Part shown: positions 1 to 5,482 of the stretch, one piece after another | Position numbering within the stretch: position 1 is the first letter of the stretch | Layout: each line of letters opens with the position of its first letter | NCBI GenBank assembly: GCA_023391425.1 | Contig: JAEWAX010000014.1 | Location: 1-7,666 of the forward strand | Length of the DNA stretch: 7,666 bases | Origin: Bacillota bacterium | GTDB lineage: Bacteria > Bacillota > Clostridia > Acetivibrionales > DSM-1351 | Direction of reading: 5' to 3' | Notes under the pieces: generated by a model | Seen by the model: the letters and a program-made list of their open reading frames with translations, nothing else | What the model was told of the DNA's origin: nothing | Databases searched by the model: none | Program-made: the position numbers and the translations under genes

Positions 1-109
1 TACCTTTTCTTTTTTGTCATAACCATCACTAAGCAGTGCTACGAACCTGATTGCATGCTATAAGGCTCTTGAGGAAGGTCACCCCAACAGCCTTAGAAAG
101 TAGCTTACC
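1..109 (-). repeat. Repeat unit 4 (diverged, hairpin A degenerate)
   Basis: Hairpin B (57-104) keeps GCTA/TAGC and has the paired change GGCT/AGCC in place of GGTT/AACC, with inner TTGGGG/CCTCAA. The linker and GTAGCACTGCT are present (about 30-45), but the 3' arm and conserved loop of hairpin A are missing. The unit decays into A-rich sequence at the window edge. Confidence 0.75.
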
Positions 110-229
110 CTGAGACTACCGCCGCTAATGCCCTCTCTTCGTTCGGGCCCAAGCGGCGCTATGCTCTGGATTGCTCTCTCTAAGGTTCCGGGGAAAAATC
201 ACCCACACAACCTAAGAAAGAAGCTTATC
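110..229 (-). repeat. Repeat unit 3 (120 nt, enlarged hairpin A)
   Basis: Hairpin B (173-224) is close to unit 2 on its 5' arm. Hairpin A (118-160) is longer: arms AGCGCCGCT/AGCGGCGGT use G-C pairs where units 1 and 2 have A-T or T-A, and an added GCCC/GGGC inner helix extends it. The loop keeps AACGAAG. The extra 9 nt against units 1 and 2 lie in hairpin A and in the tail after it. Confidence 0.85.
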
Positions 230-340
230 ACAGCCTAGCACTGCTAGGCTCCTTCGTTGCTGAGCAGTGCTACGGCTCTGATTGCTTTTTCTAAGGTTCT
301 GTGGGGAAACCACCCACACAACCTAAGAAAGAAGCTTATC
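230..340 (-). repeat. Repeat unit 2
   Basis: Full 111-nt unit. Hairpin B (284-335) has outer GCTT/AAGC and inner TGTGGG/CCCACA, both differing from unit 1 by paired changes. Hairpin A (237-271) has a perfect 9-bp stem, AGCACTGCT with AGCAGTGCT, around a 17-nt loop containing AACGAAGGAG. Confidence 0.9.
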
Positions 341-451
341 GCGATTTACCACCGCTAGGCTCCTTCGTCGCTGAACAGTGCTACGGCTCTGATTGCTATC
401 TCTAAGGTTCTGGGGGAAAATCACCCCCACAACCTAAGATAGTAGCTTATC
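341..451 (-). repeat. Repeat unit 1 (gene-proximal, overlaps nfnB 3' end)
   Basis: Full 111-nt unit. Hairpin B spans 395-446 with outer GCTA/TAGC, CTTAGGTT/AACCTTAG (one U-U mismatch), a G-G mismatch and inner TGGGGG/CCCCCA. Hairpin A spans 348-382 with arms AGCACTGTT and AGCGGTGGT, paired with two G-U wobbles and one G-G mismatch. Its first bases are the last codons and TAG stop of nfnB. Confidence 0.88.
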
Positions 452-1819
452 GATAGCCTCTGCGGCTTTTTTTCCTGCTCCCATTGCTAAGATTACTGTC
501 GCAGCGCCTGTTACAGCATCTCCACCAGCATATACTCCGTTCTTGCTTGTTGCACCAGTTTCTTCTTCAACTATTATGCCGCCCCAGGATTGTACCTTAA
601 GATCTGGTGTAGTAGATGAAATTAGTGGATTAGGAGATTGTCCAATAGCAATTATAACTGTTTCTACGTCTATAATGTGTTCTGAGCCTTTTTTCTCTAC
701 AGGTCTTCTTCTACCTGATTTATCTGGCTCTCCAAGCTCCATATCAACACATTCTATTCCCTTTACCCATCCTTCTTCTGTACCAATAATTTGTTTTGGG
801 TTGGTCAACAACTTGAAAATGATGCCCTCTTCTTTTGCATGATGTACTTCCTCAAGCCTAGCAGGAAGTTCAACCTCAGAACGTCTATATACAATATAAA
901 CATTTTCCGCGCCTAAACGCTTTGCACTTCTTGCAGCATCCATAGCAACATTACCACCACCAACAACAGCCACATTTTTTCCTACAAAAACAGGTGTATC
1001 AGTAGAAGGGAACTTATATGCACTCATCAAATTTATTCTAGTTAAGAACTCATTAGCAGAATAAACACCGTTAAAGTTTTCCCCTGGTATTCCCATAAAG
1101 CTTGGCAACCCTGCACCAGAGCCTATAAATACTGCTTTATATCCTTCACTTTTAAGTTCGTCAATTGAGAGTACTTTACCTATTACCATATTTGTCTGTA
1201 TATCTACTCCCAAATCTTTTACAGTTTGGATTTCCTTTTGTACAAGAGCCTTAGGCAAACGGAACTCTGGAATACCATACATCAAAACACCACCTGGAAC
1301 ATGGAAGGCTTCAAAAAGCGTAACCTCATATCCCAGCTTTGCAAGGTCTCCAGCACACGTTAACCCAGAAGGTCCTGAACCAACAACAGCAACCTTAATT
1401 CCATTACTCTTAGGTTTTACTATTTCATTCTTACAATTTTTCATGTACCAATCGGCAACAAATCTTTCAAGTCTACCTATTGCAACAGGTTCGCCTTTTT
1501 TGCCTCTAACACATAATTGTTCACATTGACTTTCCTGTGGGCAAACTCTACCACACACTGCTGGTAAACTATTTGTTTCTTTTATTTTATAATAAGCTTC
1601 TTCAAACTTGCCATCAGCAACAAGCTGAACAAACTCTGGTATCTTTACATTAACAGGGCATCCTGCTACACAAGGCTTATGTTTGCAGTTTAAACATCTC
1701 TGAGCCTCTTCCATTGCCATTGCATCTTCATAGCCTAACGCAACCTCTTTAAAATTTTTATTTCTTATATCTGGTTCCTGTTCAGGCATTTTAACTTTAT
1801 TTAGAGCCATATTAGGCAT
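434..1819 (-). CDS. nfnB: NfnB-like FAD/iron-sulfur oxidoreductase large subunit (glutamate synthase small-chain family)
   Basis: Likely large subunit of an NADH-dependent reduced ferredoxin:NADP oxidoreductase, a cytoplasmic electron-bifurcating enzyme; the same family is often annotated gltA/gltD or sulfide dehydrogenase alpha. The 461-residue protein has an N-terminal iron-sulfur domain with Cys42, 45, 50, 54 and Cys89, 93, 99, 103, enough for two [4Fe-4S] clusters. In characterised NfnB one cluster uses a Glu ligand, and Glu96/Glu100 lie in the right segment. An FAD Rossmann motif GSGPSG (147-152), an NADP-side motif GGGNVAMD (287-294) and the C-terminal AGGDAVTGAA (431-440) follow. ATG 1819 is preceded by GGAGGT at 7-nt spacing inside nfnA, which it overlaps by 8 nt, indicating translational coupling. 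The nfnA partner favours Nfn over true glutamate synthase. The TAG stop and final residues lie in repeat unit 1. Confidence 0.9.
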   Translation of the reverse strand: MPNMALNKVKMPEQEPDIRNKNFKEVALGYEDAMAMEEAQRCLNCKHKPCVAGCPVNVKIPEFVQLVADGKFEEAYYKIKETNSLPAVCGRVCPQESQCEQLCVRGKKGEPVAIGRLERFVADWYMKNCKNEIVKPKSNGIKVAVVGSGPSGLTCAGDLAKLGYEVTLFEAFHVPGGVLMYGIPEFRLPKALVQKEIQTVKDLGVDIQTNMVIGKVLSIDELKSEGYKAVFIGSGAGLPSFMGIPGENFNGVYSANEFLTRINLMSAYKFPSTDTPVFVGKNVAVVGGGNVAMDAARSAKRLGAENVYIVYRRSEVELPARLEEVHHAKEEGIIFKLLTNPKQIIGTEEGWVKGIECVDMELGEPDKSGRRRPVEKKGSEHIIDVETVIIAIGQSPNPLISSTTPDLKVQSWGGIIVEEETGATSKNGVYAGGDAVTGAATVILAMGAGKKAAEAIDKLLS

Positions 1820-2657
1820 TCTTTACACCTCCAAGTTTGCAAGCATGAATCTCATTAGATTCACCCTCTTGTTTTTTATACATACCTTGTCTTCGCATTG
1901 CTTCATCAAAATCAACTTCGTGGCCATCAAAGTCAGGCCCATCTACACAAGCAAATTTCGTTTTTCCACCAACCGTAAGTCTACATCCACCGCACATCCC
2001 TGTACCATCTATCATAATTGGATTCATACTTATAAGTGTTTTTATTCCATATTCTTTTGTTAAATTGCATACAGCTCTCATCATTACTAATGGCCCAATA
2101 GCAATTACTAAATCATATTTATTCCCTTCATCAATGAGTTCTTTGAGAACATTCGTTACAAAACCTTTATTACCATTTGAGCCATCATCTGTTGCAACTA
2201 CTAGCTTAGTGCTAGCCTTTTCCAACTCTTTTTCTAAGATAATCAATTCTTTATTTCTAAATCCAGTAATTACATGTACCTCAGAGCCTAAAGCATGAAG
2301 TTTCTTAGCTTGTGGATATGCAATAGCAGTACCCAAACCGCCGCCTATTACAGCGACCTTCTTGTACCCTTCCAAATGTGAAGCAGTTCCCAGAGGCCCT
2401 ACGAAATCTTGTAGATAATCTCCCTCATTCATTTCGGCTAACGCACGAGTAGTCTTACCTACTAACTGATATATAATTGTAACTGTACCTTTTTCTCTAT
2501 CATAATCTGCAACAGTGAGTGGTATTCTTTCACCTGTTTCAGATATTCTCAATATGATAAACTGTCCTGGTTCTGCTTTTCTAGCAATAAATGGTGCTTC
2601 TATATCCATTAAAACAACTGTAGGATTAAGTACTTCTTTTCTTACAATTTTAAACAA
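1812..2657 (-). CDS. nfnA: NfnA-like FAD/[2Fe-2S] oxidoreductase small subunit (ferredoxin-NADP reductase alpha family)
   Basis: Likely small subunit pairing with NfnB, handling NADH and passing electrons through FAD and a [2Fe-2S] cluster; related to the electron-transfer subunit of dihydroorotate dehydrogenase B. In the 281 residues I see an FAD-binding beta-barrel with RIPLTV (44-49) and GPLG (87-90), a nucleotide-binding GGGLGT (105-110), and a C-terminal cluster site with Cys222, Cys225 and Cys237. The fourth ligand in characterised NfnA is reported as Asp, and Asp217 in DGTGMCGGC is a candidate. The start is TTG, supported by AGGGGGT at 2665-2671 with 7-nt spacing and by the family N-terminus. 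A promoter lies about 50 bp upstream. It overlaps nfnB by 8 nt, forming a two-gene operon. Nfn rather than sulfide dehydrogenase is inference from family knowledge. Confidence 0.88.
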   Translation of the reverse strand: MFKIVRKEVLNPTVVLMDIEAPFIARKAEPGQFIILRISETGERIPLTVADYDREKGTVTIIYQLVGKTTRALAEMNEGDYLQDFVGPLGTASHLEGYKKVAVIGGGLGTAIAYPQAKKLHALGSEVHVITGFRNKELIILEKELEKASTKLVVATDDGSNGNKGFVTNVLKELIDEGNKYDLVIAIGPLVMMRAVCNLTKEYGIKTLISMNPIMIDGTGMCGGCRLTVGGKTKFACVDGPDFDGHEVDFDEAMRRQGMYKKQEGESNEIHACKLGGVKNA

Positions 2658-2664
2658 TTTATTT

Positions 2665-2671
2665 ACCCCCT
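2665..2671 (-). promoter_or_regulatory. Ribosome binding site deciding the nfnA TTG start
   Basis: AGGGGGT on the minus strand sits 7 nt before TTG 2657. This spacing is what supports a TTG start, since there is no in-frame ATG near the family N-terminus. Confidence 0.7.
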
Positions 2672-2702
2672 ATTTGAATCAAGTTGAGATTGCACTACTA
2701 AC

Positions 2703-2731
2703 ATTATACCTTATATAGTTGAGAGCCACAA
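2703..2731 (-). promoter_or_regulatory. Vegetative-type promoter for nfnAB
   Basis: On the minus strand a perfect -10 TATAAT (2703-2708) lies 17 nt from a weak -35 TTGTGG (2726-2731). Transcription would start near 2696, giving a leader of about 40 nt that contains the AGGGGGT ribosome binding site. I see no convincing intrinsic terminator between spoIVFB and this promoter, so some read-through is possible. Confidence 0.65.
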
Positions 2732-2822
2732 GAATTAGAATGTGAATAGTTTAACCATATATTACAATAGAACCCTTTTGAAAATATGTATTGTTTATAA
2801 CTGTATATATAAGTAATCAGAT

Positions 2823-3716
2823 TTACTCTTCTGTAATGGCCAATAATTTATCGAAGGTGGTATCAACATTATTTAGCATAAGTGCATCTAGTATCTCCTG
2901 CTCTGTCATTACCTTGATTACACGTAATTCATCATCTAAAACGTTTACAAGATGAAACATATTCGCGTAATCCATAGCCTTTATTACCTCTGATAATTTT
3001 ACATTTCTCATTACTACTATTTCTCGTACTGGATAAATACCTTTTTTAATAATGCGTGAGCGTCTAAATATAAAATTCTTTAAATTCATAAAAGCAGTCT
3101 CCTTTTTACTCTCTTTACTACAAATTAATATATAAATTCCAATTAGAACTAAGCTGATATTGTATAGAGTTTTCTTAAGAACCACTAGTCCCAGGCAAAT
3201 AATAATAATTGAAAGTATTACCGACAATATGTGCATTTGCTTATTGGTCTTAAATATTCCAGAGTAATCGGTCAATGCCTCTATAGCTATTCTACCGCCA
3301 TCCAAGGGAAATATTGGAAGTAAATTAAAAAATGCCAGCCATATATTTATATAAACTCCTAAAGAGAGTTCTATAGAAACAAAATGGCAGGCATATAGAA
3401 TATAAATTATAGTTGCAATTATTATGTTAACACACGGCCCAGCTAAGTATATAGCTATCTTACTGCCTTTACTACATCTCCAATCATCTATAGCTGCATT
3501 TACACCTATTGGTAAAATTCTTATGCAGTAAATTCTAGCACCTTCAATTAGTGCCGTAACAACGTGCCCCATTTCATGTGCAATAATGAATCCCATTGTT
3601 ATTACATATTGAATTGCAAAATCATTTATTATAACAATTACAATAAGCGGTACAATAAGTAAATCAATACTCACCAGCATTCGCTTAATTCTTATATTTA
3701 CAGCTAATTTAAGCAT
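2823..3716 (-). CDS. spoIVFB: SpoIVFB-like intramembrane site-2 protease (M50)
   Basis: Probable membrane metalloprotease that processes pro-sigma-K in the mother cell during sporulation. The 297-residue protein is strongly hydrophobic, with about six membrane segments in residues 15-200. It carries the zinc motif HEMGH (47-51) and the second S2P motif NLLPIFPLDGG (131-141), whose Asp139 matches the third zinc ligand of B. subtilis SpoIVFB. A soluble C-terminal region (about 205-297) resembles the CBS-type regulatory domain of the family. The gene starts 7 nt after spoIVFA with no good ribosome binding site at ATG 3716, so coupled translation is likely; an internal ATG (residue 13) is a less likely alternative. 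The name rests on motifs, length and the min-spoIVFA-spoIVFB order. No sigma-K gene is visible here. Confidence 0.88.
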   Translation of the reverse strand: MLKLAVNIRIKRMLVSIDLLIVPLIVIVIINDFAIQYVITMGFIIAHEMGHVVTALIEGARIYCIRILPIGVNAAIDDWRCSKGSKIAIYLAGPCVNIIIATIIYILYACHFVSIELSLGVYINIWLAFFNLLPIFPLDGGRIAIEALTDYSGIFKTNKQMHILSVILSIIIICLGLVVLKKTLYNISLVLIGIYILICSKESKKETAFMNLKNFIFRRSRIIKKGIYPVREIVVMRNVKLSEVIKAMDYANMFHLVNVLDDELRVIKVMTEQEILDALMLNNVDTTFDKLLAITEE

Positions 3717-3723
3717 AAATTAG

Positions 3724-4611
3724 CTACTGATTTAGATGATTTAGCAGCTTTTCTGGATCAACTGCTTTATTATCTTTCCAGACCTCAAAGTGCAGAGAGC
3801 TTGATAATCCTTCAGTGTCTCCTACTTTTGCTATAACATCCCCTTGGTTAACCTTCTGTCCTTTTTTAGCAATGAGTACTGAGCAATAAGCATATACTGT
3901 ATTAATACCATCATTATGTTGAATTTTTATATAATTGCCATACTCCGGTTTTGAACCAACTTCAATAACCTCTCCTGCAAGAGCTGCTTTTATTGAAGCT
4001 CCCATATTTGCCTCAATGTCGAGTCCATTATGGAATTCCGTATTGCCACTCAAAGGATCAGTCCTAGAACCGAATTGCGATGAAATATTTCCTTTTATCG
4101 GTACTATAAATGAGTATTTTTCAGCTATTGCCTTTATCTGCGTATCTTCAAGCGTTTGTATCTGGCTTGTATTTTCAACATTACCAGTATCGGTAATATT
4201 ATTATTTTCAACACCTGTAGAAGAATTCGGTATACTTTGACTCAGTTCACCATCTTTGTCAATTGTATTTAGTTTATCATTTGATTCTGAAATCAAACCA
4301 TTTTCATCGCTATCATTTTCTGCTTTTAGCCCGTTTTGTGGAAGACTAATTCCAAAAGTTTCAGCCATATTCATAATGTACTTATTTACATCATAGTTAC
4401 TTGTTGTAATCATCTTTACCTTGGAAATAAAAAAATTAGTTGCAGGTGTATTTGCTGCCTTACACAATGCAAAAACAGATAAAAATACAACTACGATAAG
4501 CAGCTTAGCTGCGAATGCAGTTGATAATAAGTCATTATCAAATTCGCCCCTTTTTCTTCTTTGAGTACCCGTCTGGCGTGAGTACTTAGGTCTTACAGTT
4601 ATTTCATTCAT
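3724..4611 (-). CDS. spoIVFA: SpoIVFA-like membrane protein with degenerate M23 (LytM) domain
   Basis: Probable partner of SpoIVFB, anchoring and controlling the protease in the outer forespore membrane. Numbered from ATG 4611, the protein has a basic N-terminus (7-21), one transmembrane segment (about 31-50), a polar low-complexity stretch (about 95-155) and a C-terminal M23 domain (about 168-292). Zinc ligands His194 and Asp198 (FHNGLD) and His274 (LHFE) are present. The two catalytic histidines of active LytM enzymes appear replaced by Tyr242 (YAYCS instead of YxHLS) and Ser272 (SLH instead of HLH), so it is probably not a peptidase. I chose ATG 4611 because AGAGAGG (4621-4627) lies 9 nt upstream; the in-frame GTG at 4620 would abut that site. 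Position between the min genes and spoIVFB matches B. subtilis. SpoIIQ-like or another M23 protein is the alternative. Confidence 0.82.
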   Translation of the reverse strand: MNEITVRPKYSRQTGTQRRKRGEFDNDLLSTAFAAKLLIVVVFLSVFALCKAANTPATNFFISKVKMITTSNYDVNKYIMNMAETFGISLPQNGLKAENDSDENGLISESNDKLNTIDKDGELSQSIPNSSTGVENNNITDTGNVENTSQIQTLEDTQIKAIAEKYSFIVPIKGNISSQFGSRTDPLSGNTEFHNGLDIEANMGASIKAALAGEVIEVGSKPEYGNYIKIQHNDGINTVYAYCSVLIAKKGQKVNQGDVIAKVGDTEGLSSSLHFEVWKDNKAVDPEKLLNHLNQ

Positions 4612-4646
4612 CTCTCCCACCCTCTCTTTAGCAAATCAGCATTTAG

Positions 4647-4773
4647 TATTCAACTTTCACAGCTACAATCATTACATGTAGGACGGCTAATGTGTGTATC
4701 CCCTGAAAATGCTTAACAGAATTATTGATCCTACTCTATATATACAGTAATTTTTAACTGTGAAAGTTGAATA
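4647..4773. repeat. Nested inverted repeat in the spoIVFA leader
   Basis: A perfect 16-bp inverted repeat, TATTCAACTTTCACAG at 4647-4662 and its complement at 4758-4773, encloses 95 bp. A second, inner 6-bp inverted repeat (GTAGGA 4678-4683, TCCTAC 4729-4734) shares the centre. Short GCATTT copies lie just outside both ends (4639-4644, 4776-4781). It could be a small MITE-like insertion with terminal inverted repeats, or a structured 5' leader. It contains no convincing ORF. Confidence 0.75.
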
Positions 4774-4799
4774 ATGCATTTTGTGGTCATGCTCTTTAC

Positions 4800-4828
4800 A
4801 TTATATTTTTTGATATTGGATAATATTC
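4800..4828 (-). promoter_or_regulatory. Candidate sigma-E-type promoter for spoIVFAB
   Basis: On the minus strand GAATATT (4822-4828) fits the B. subtilis sigma-E -35 pattern (K-M-ATATT), followed after 14 nt by AATATAAT (4800-4807), which matches CATACANT except at the two C positions. In B. subtilis spoIVF is sigma-E dependent, so the location makes sense. The start would be near 4793, giving a leader of roughly 180 nt that includes the nested inverted repeat. TATAAT here could also serve sigma-A, but no good -35 for that is present. Confidence 0.45.
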
Positions 4829-4873
4829 CTTTTGAAATTATAAATAGATTGATGTGATAGATTTAGCGCAAAC

Positions 4874-4907
4874 AAAAAAATGCCTAGACAAAAAGTCCAA
4901 GCATTTT
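4874..4907 (-). terminator. Intrinsic terminator of the min-mgsA transcript
   Basis: On the minus strand AATGCTTGGAC and GTCTAGGCATT form an 11-bp stem (8 Watson-Crick and G-U wobble pairs, no mismatch) around a TTTTT loop, followed by a run of seven T. It sits directly after the truncated repeat unit 6 and separates the mgsA-like gene from spoIVFA, which argues that spoIVFAB is expressed from its own promoter. Confidence 0.9.
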
Positions 4908-4910
4908 ATT

Positions 4911-4967
4911 GCGATTTCTAAGGTTCTGTTGGAGTAACCCCCCTCACAACCTAAAAAAGTACTTATC
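4911..4967 (-). repeat. Repeat unit 6 (truncated, hairpin B only)
   Basis: Begins GATAAG like units 1-3 and has TTAGGTTGTG and CAGAACCTTAG arms, but the inner stem is poorly paired and the outer arms do not match. It ends at GCAAT, and no hairpin A follows. Confidence 0.75.
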
Positions 4968-5072
4968 CCGATCTACCACCGCTATACTCCTTCGTCGTTA
5001 AGCGGTGCTACGATTCCGATTGCGATTTCTATGGTTCTGGGGGAAATCCATCCCCACAACCTAAGAACTCGC
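4968..5072 (-). repeat. Repeat unit 5
   Basis: Hairpin B (5022-5072) has outer stem GCGA/TCGC, a paired replacement of GCTA/TAGC in units 1 and 4, and inner TGGGG/CCCCA. Hairpin A (4975-5009) has arms AGCACCGCT and AGCGGTGGT and the loop GACGAAGGAG. The GCAATC-N7-GTAG linker is kept. Confidence 0.87.
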
Positions 5073-5459
5073 CTACCTTAACAACTCTCTCCATGCTAAA
5101 TCTTCTCGTTCTAAGCCTTTAACTAAAACCTCTGCACTTGCTATGTTTGTAGCAAAAGGAATATTGTTTACATCACAATGCTTAAATAGCAAGAAAGTAT
5201 TTGCATCATTCTCGATATTTGCATCTCTAAAATAAATCAGTAAGTCAATCTCATCGCATGCAATTCTCGCAGATAGCTGCTGAACACCTAAACTACCATA
5301 AGCAAGTAAATTTACATTTAAACCGGTCGCTTTGTTAATTAAAATACCAGTTGACCTTGTTGCAATAAGATGATGCACCTGAAAAATGGATTTATAAGCT
5401 ATACAAAAGCTTGCCATTAATTCTTTTTTATTATCATGAGCTATAAATGCAATATTCAT
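5073..5459 (-). CDS. mgsA: Methylglyoxal synthase-like protein, active site degenerate
   Basis: MgsA family, which converts dihydroxyacetone phosphate to methylglyoxal and phosphate in the cytoplasm. The 128 residues cover the whole fold: AHDNKK (His8, Lys12) matches the N-terminal HDxxK, ATRSTG (33-38) the phosphate-binding ATGTTG, and PFATNIASAE (101-110) the conserved C-terminal segment. However, the family SGPLGGDQQ is here YGSLGVQQ (54-61), losing one residue and the catalytic Asp (Asp71 in E. coli). The RDPLxxxPHxPD segment is RDANIENDANTF, losing the equivalents of His98 and Asp101. It is probably not an active synthase. ATG 5459 fits the usual MNIA...AHD start; an in-frame GTG at 5471 is possible, and neither has a good ribosome binding site. 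It follows minE closely and is the last gene before the terminator. mgsA is a family name only. Confidence 0.8.
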   Translation of the reverse strand: MNIAFIAHDNKKELMASFCIAYKSIFQVHHLIATRSTGILINKATGLNVNLLAYGSLGVQQLSARIACDEIDLLIYFRDANIENDANTFLLFKHCDVNNIPFATNIASAEVLVKGLEREDLAWRELLR

Positions 5460-5482
5460 TCTTCCAATCACATACCTTTAAT

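Larger units (their letters stand above)
1..451 (-). repeat. Tandem array of a two-hairpin ~111-nt repeat (4 copies)
   Basis: This gene-free stretch downstream of nfnB holds four consecutive copies of one unit, read on the minus strand from 451 to 1: copies at 451-341, 340-230, 229-110 and 109-1. The first two are each exactly 111 nt and match at about 94 of 111 positions by hand count. Each unit has hairpin B (outer GCTA/TAGC-type stem, CTTAGGTT/AACCTTAG, G-rich/C-rich inner stem), the linker GCAATC-N7-GTAG, then hairpin A (AGCACTGCT-type arms around a loop with ACGAAGGAG). Arm changes are paired between copies. No T-tract follows the hairpins, so they do not look like intrinsic terminators. 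No coding potential is convincing, since every unit has stops. The array may continue beyond position 1. The family is not recognised; REP-like mobile repeat or RNA 3'-end element are options. Confidence 0.9.
4911..5072 (-). repeat. Second locus of the two-hairpin repeat (one full, one truncated copy)
   Basis: This is the same repeat family as at 1-451, in the same orientation relative to transcription. Read on the minus strand, it begins at the base directly after the mgsA-like TAG stop. Unit 5 (5072-4968) is complete; unit 6 (4967-4911) has only hairpin B and breaks off at the conserved GCAAT, where the terminator begins. Together they give hairpin order B-A-B. Confidence 0.88.

Noticed and set aside
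230..340. T-box or other known riboswitch
   Set aside because: The elements lie after genes rather than before them, occur in tandem, and lack the T-box core sequence.
395..446. Intrinsic terminator of nfnAB in hairpin B
   Set aside because: The stem is stable, but no T-run follows it on the transcribed strand in any of units 1-4.
1..451. CRISPR array
   Set aside because: The repeat period is 111 nt with conservation across the whole unit, so there are no unique spacers, and the units are two-hairpin structures.
543..842. Plus-strand ORF of 99 codons inside nfnB
   Set aside because: It is antisense to a clearly conserved coding region, with no ribosome binding site or recognisable protein sequence. 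The other plus-strand ORFs (1845-2063, 2065-2298, 2515-2718, 3935-4240, 5869-6075, 5996-6241, 6668-6877, 7259-7441) were rejected for the same reason.
434..1819. True glutamate synthase small subunit (gltD)
   Set aside because: The 8-nt overlap with an NfnA-type flavoprotein gene and no glutamate synthase large-subunit gene in the window point to an Nfn-type complex.
2658..2822. Intrinsic terminator after spoIVFB
   Set aside because: The gap is AT-rich with TATATA runs, but I found no stable stem followed by a T-run.
4612..4620. SpoIVFA start at GTG 4620
   Set aside because: The AGAGAGG site directly abuts this GTG, leaving no spacing, whereas it is 9 nt from ATG 4611.
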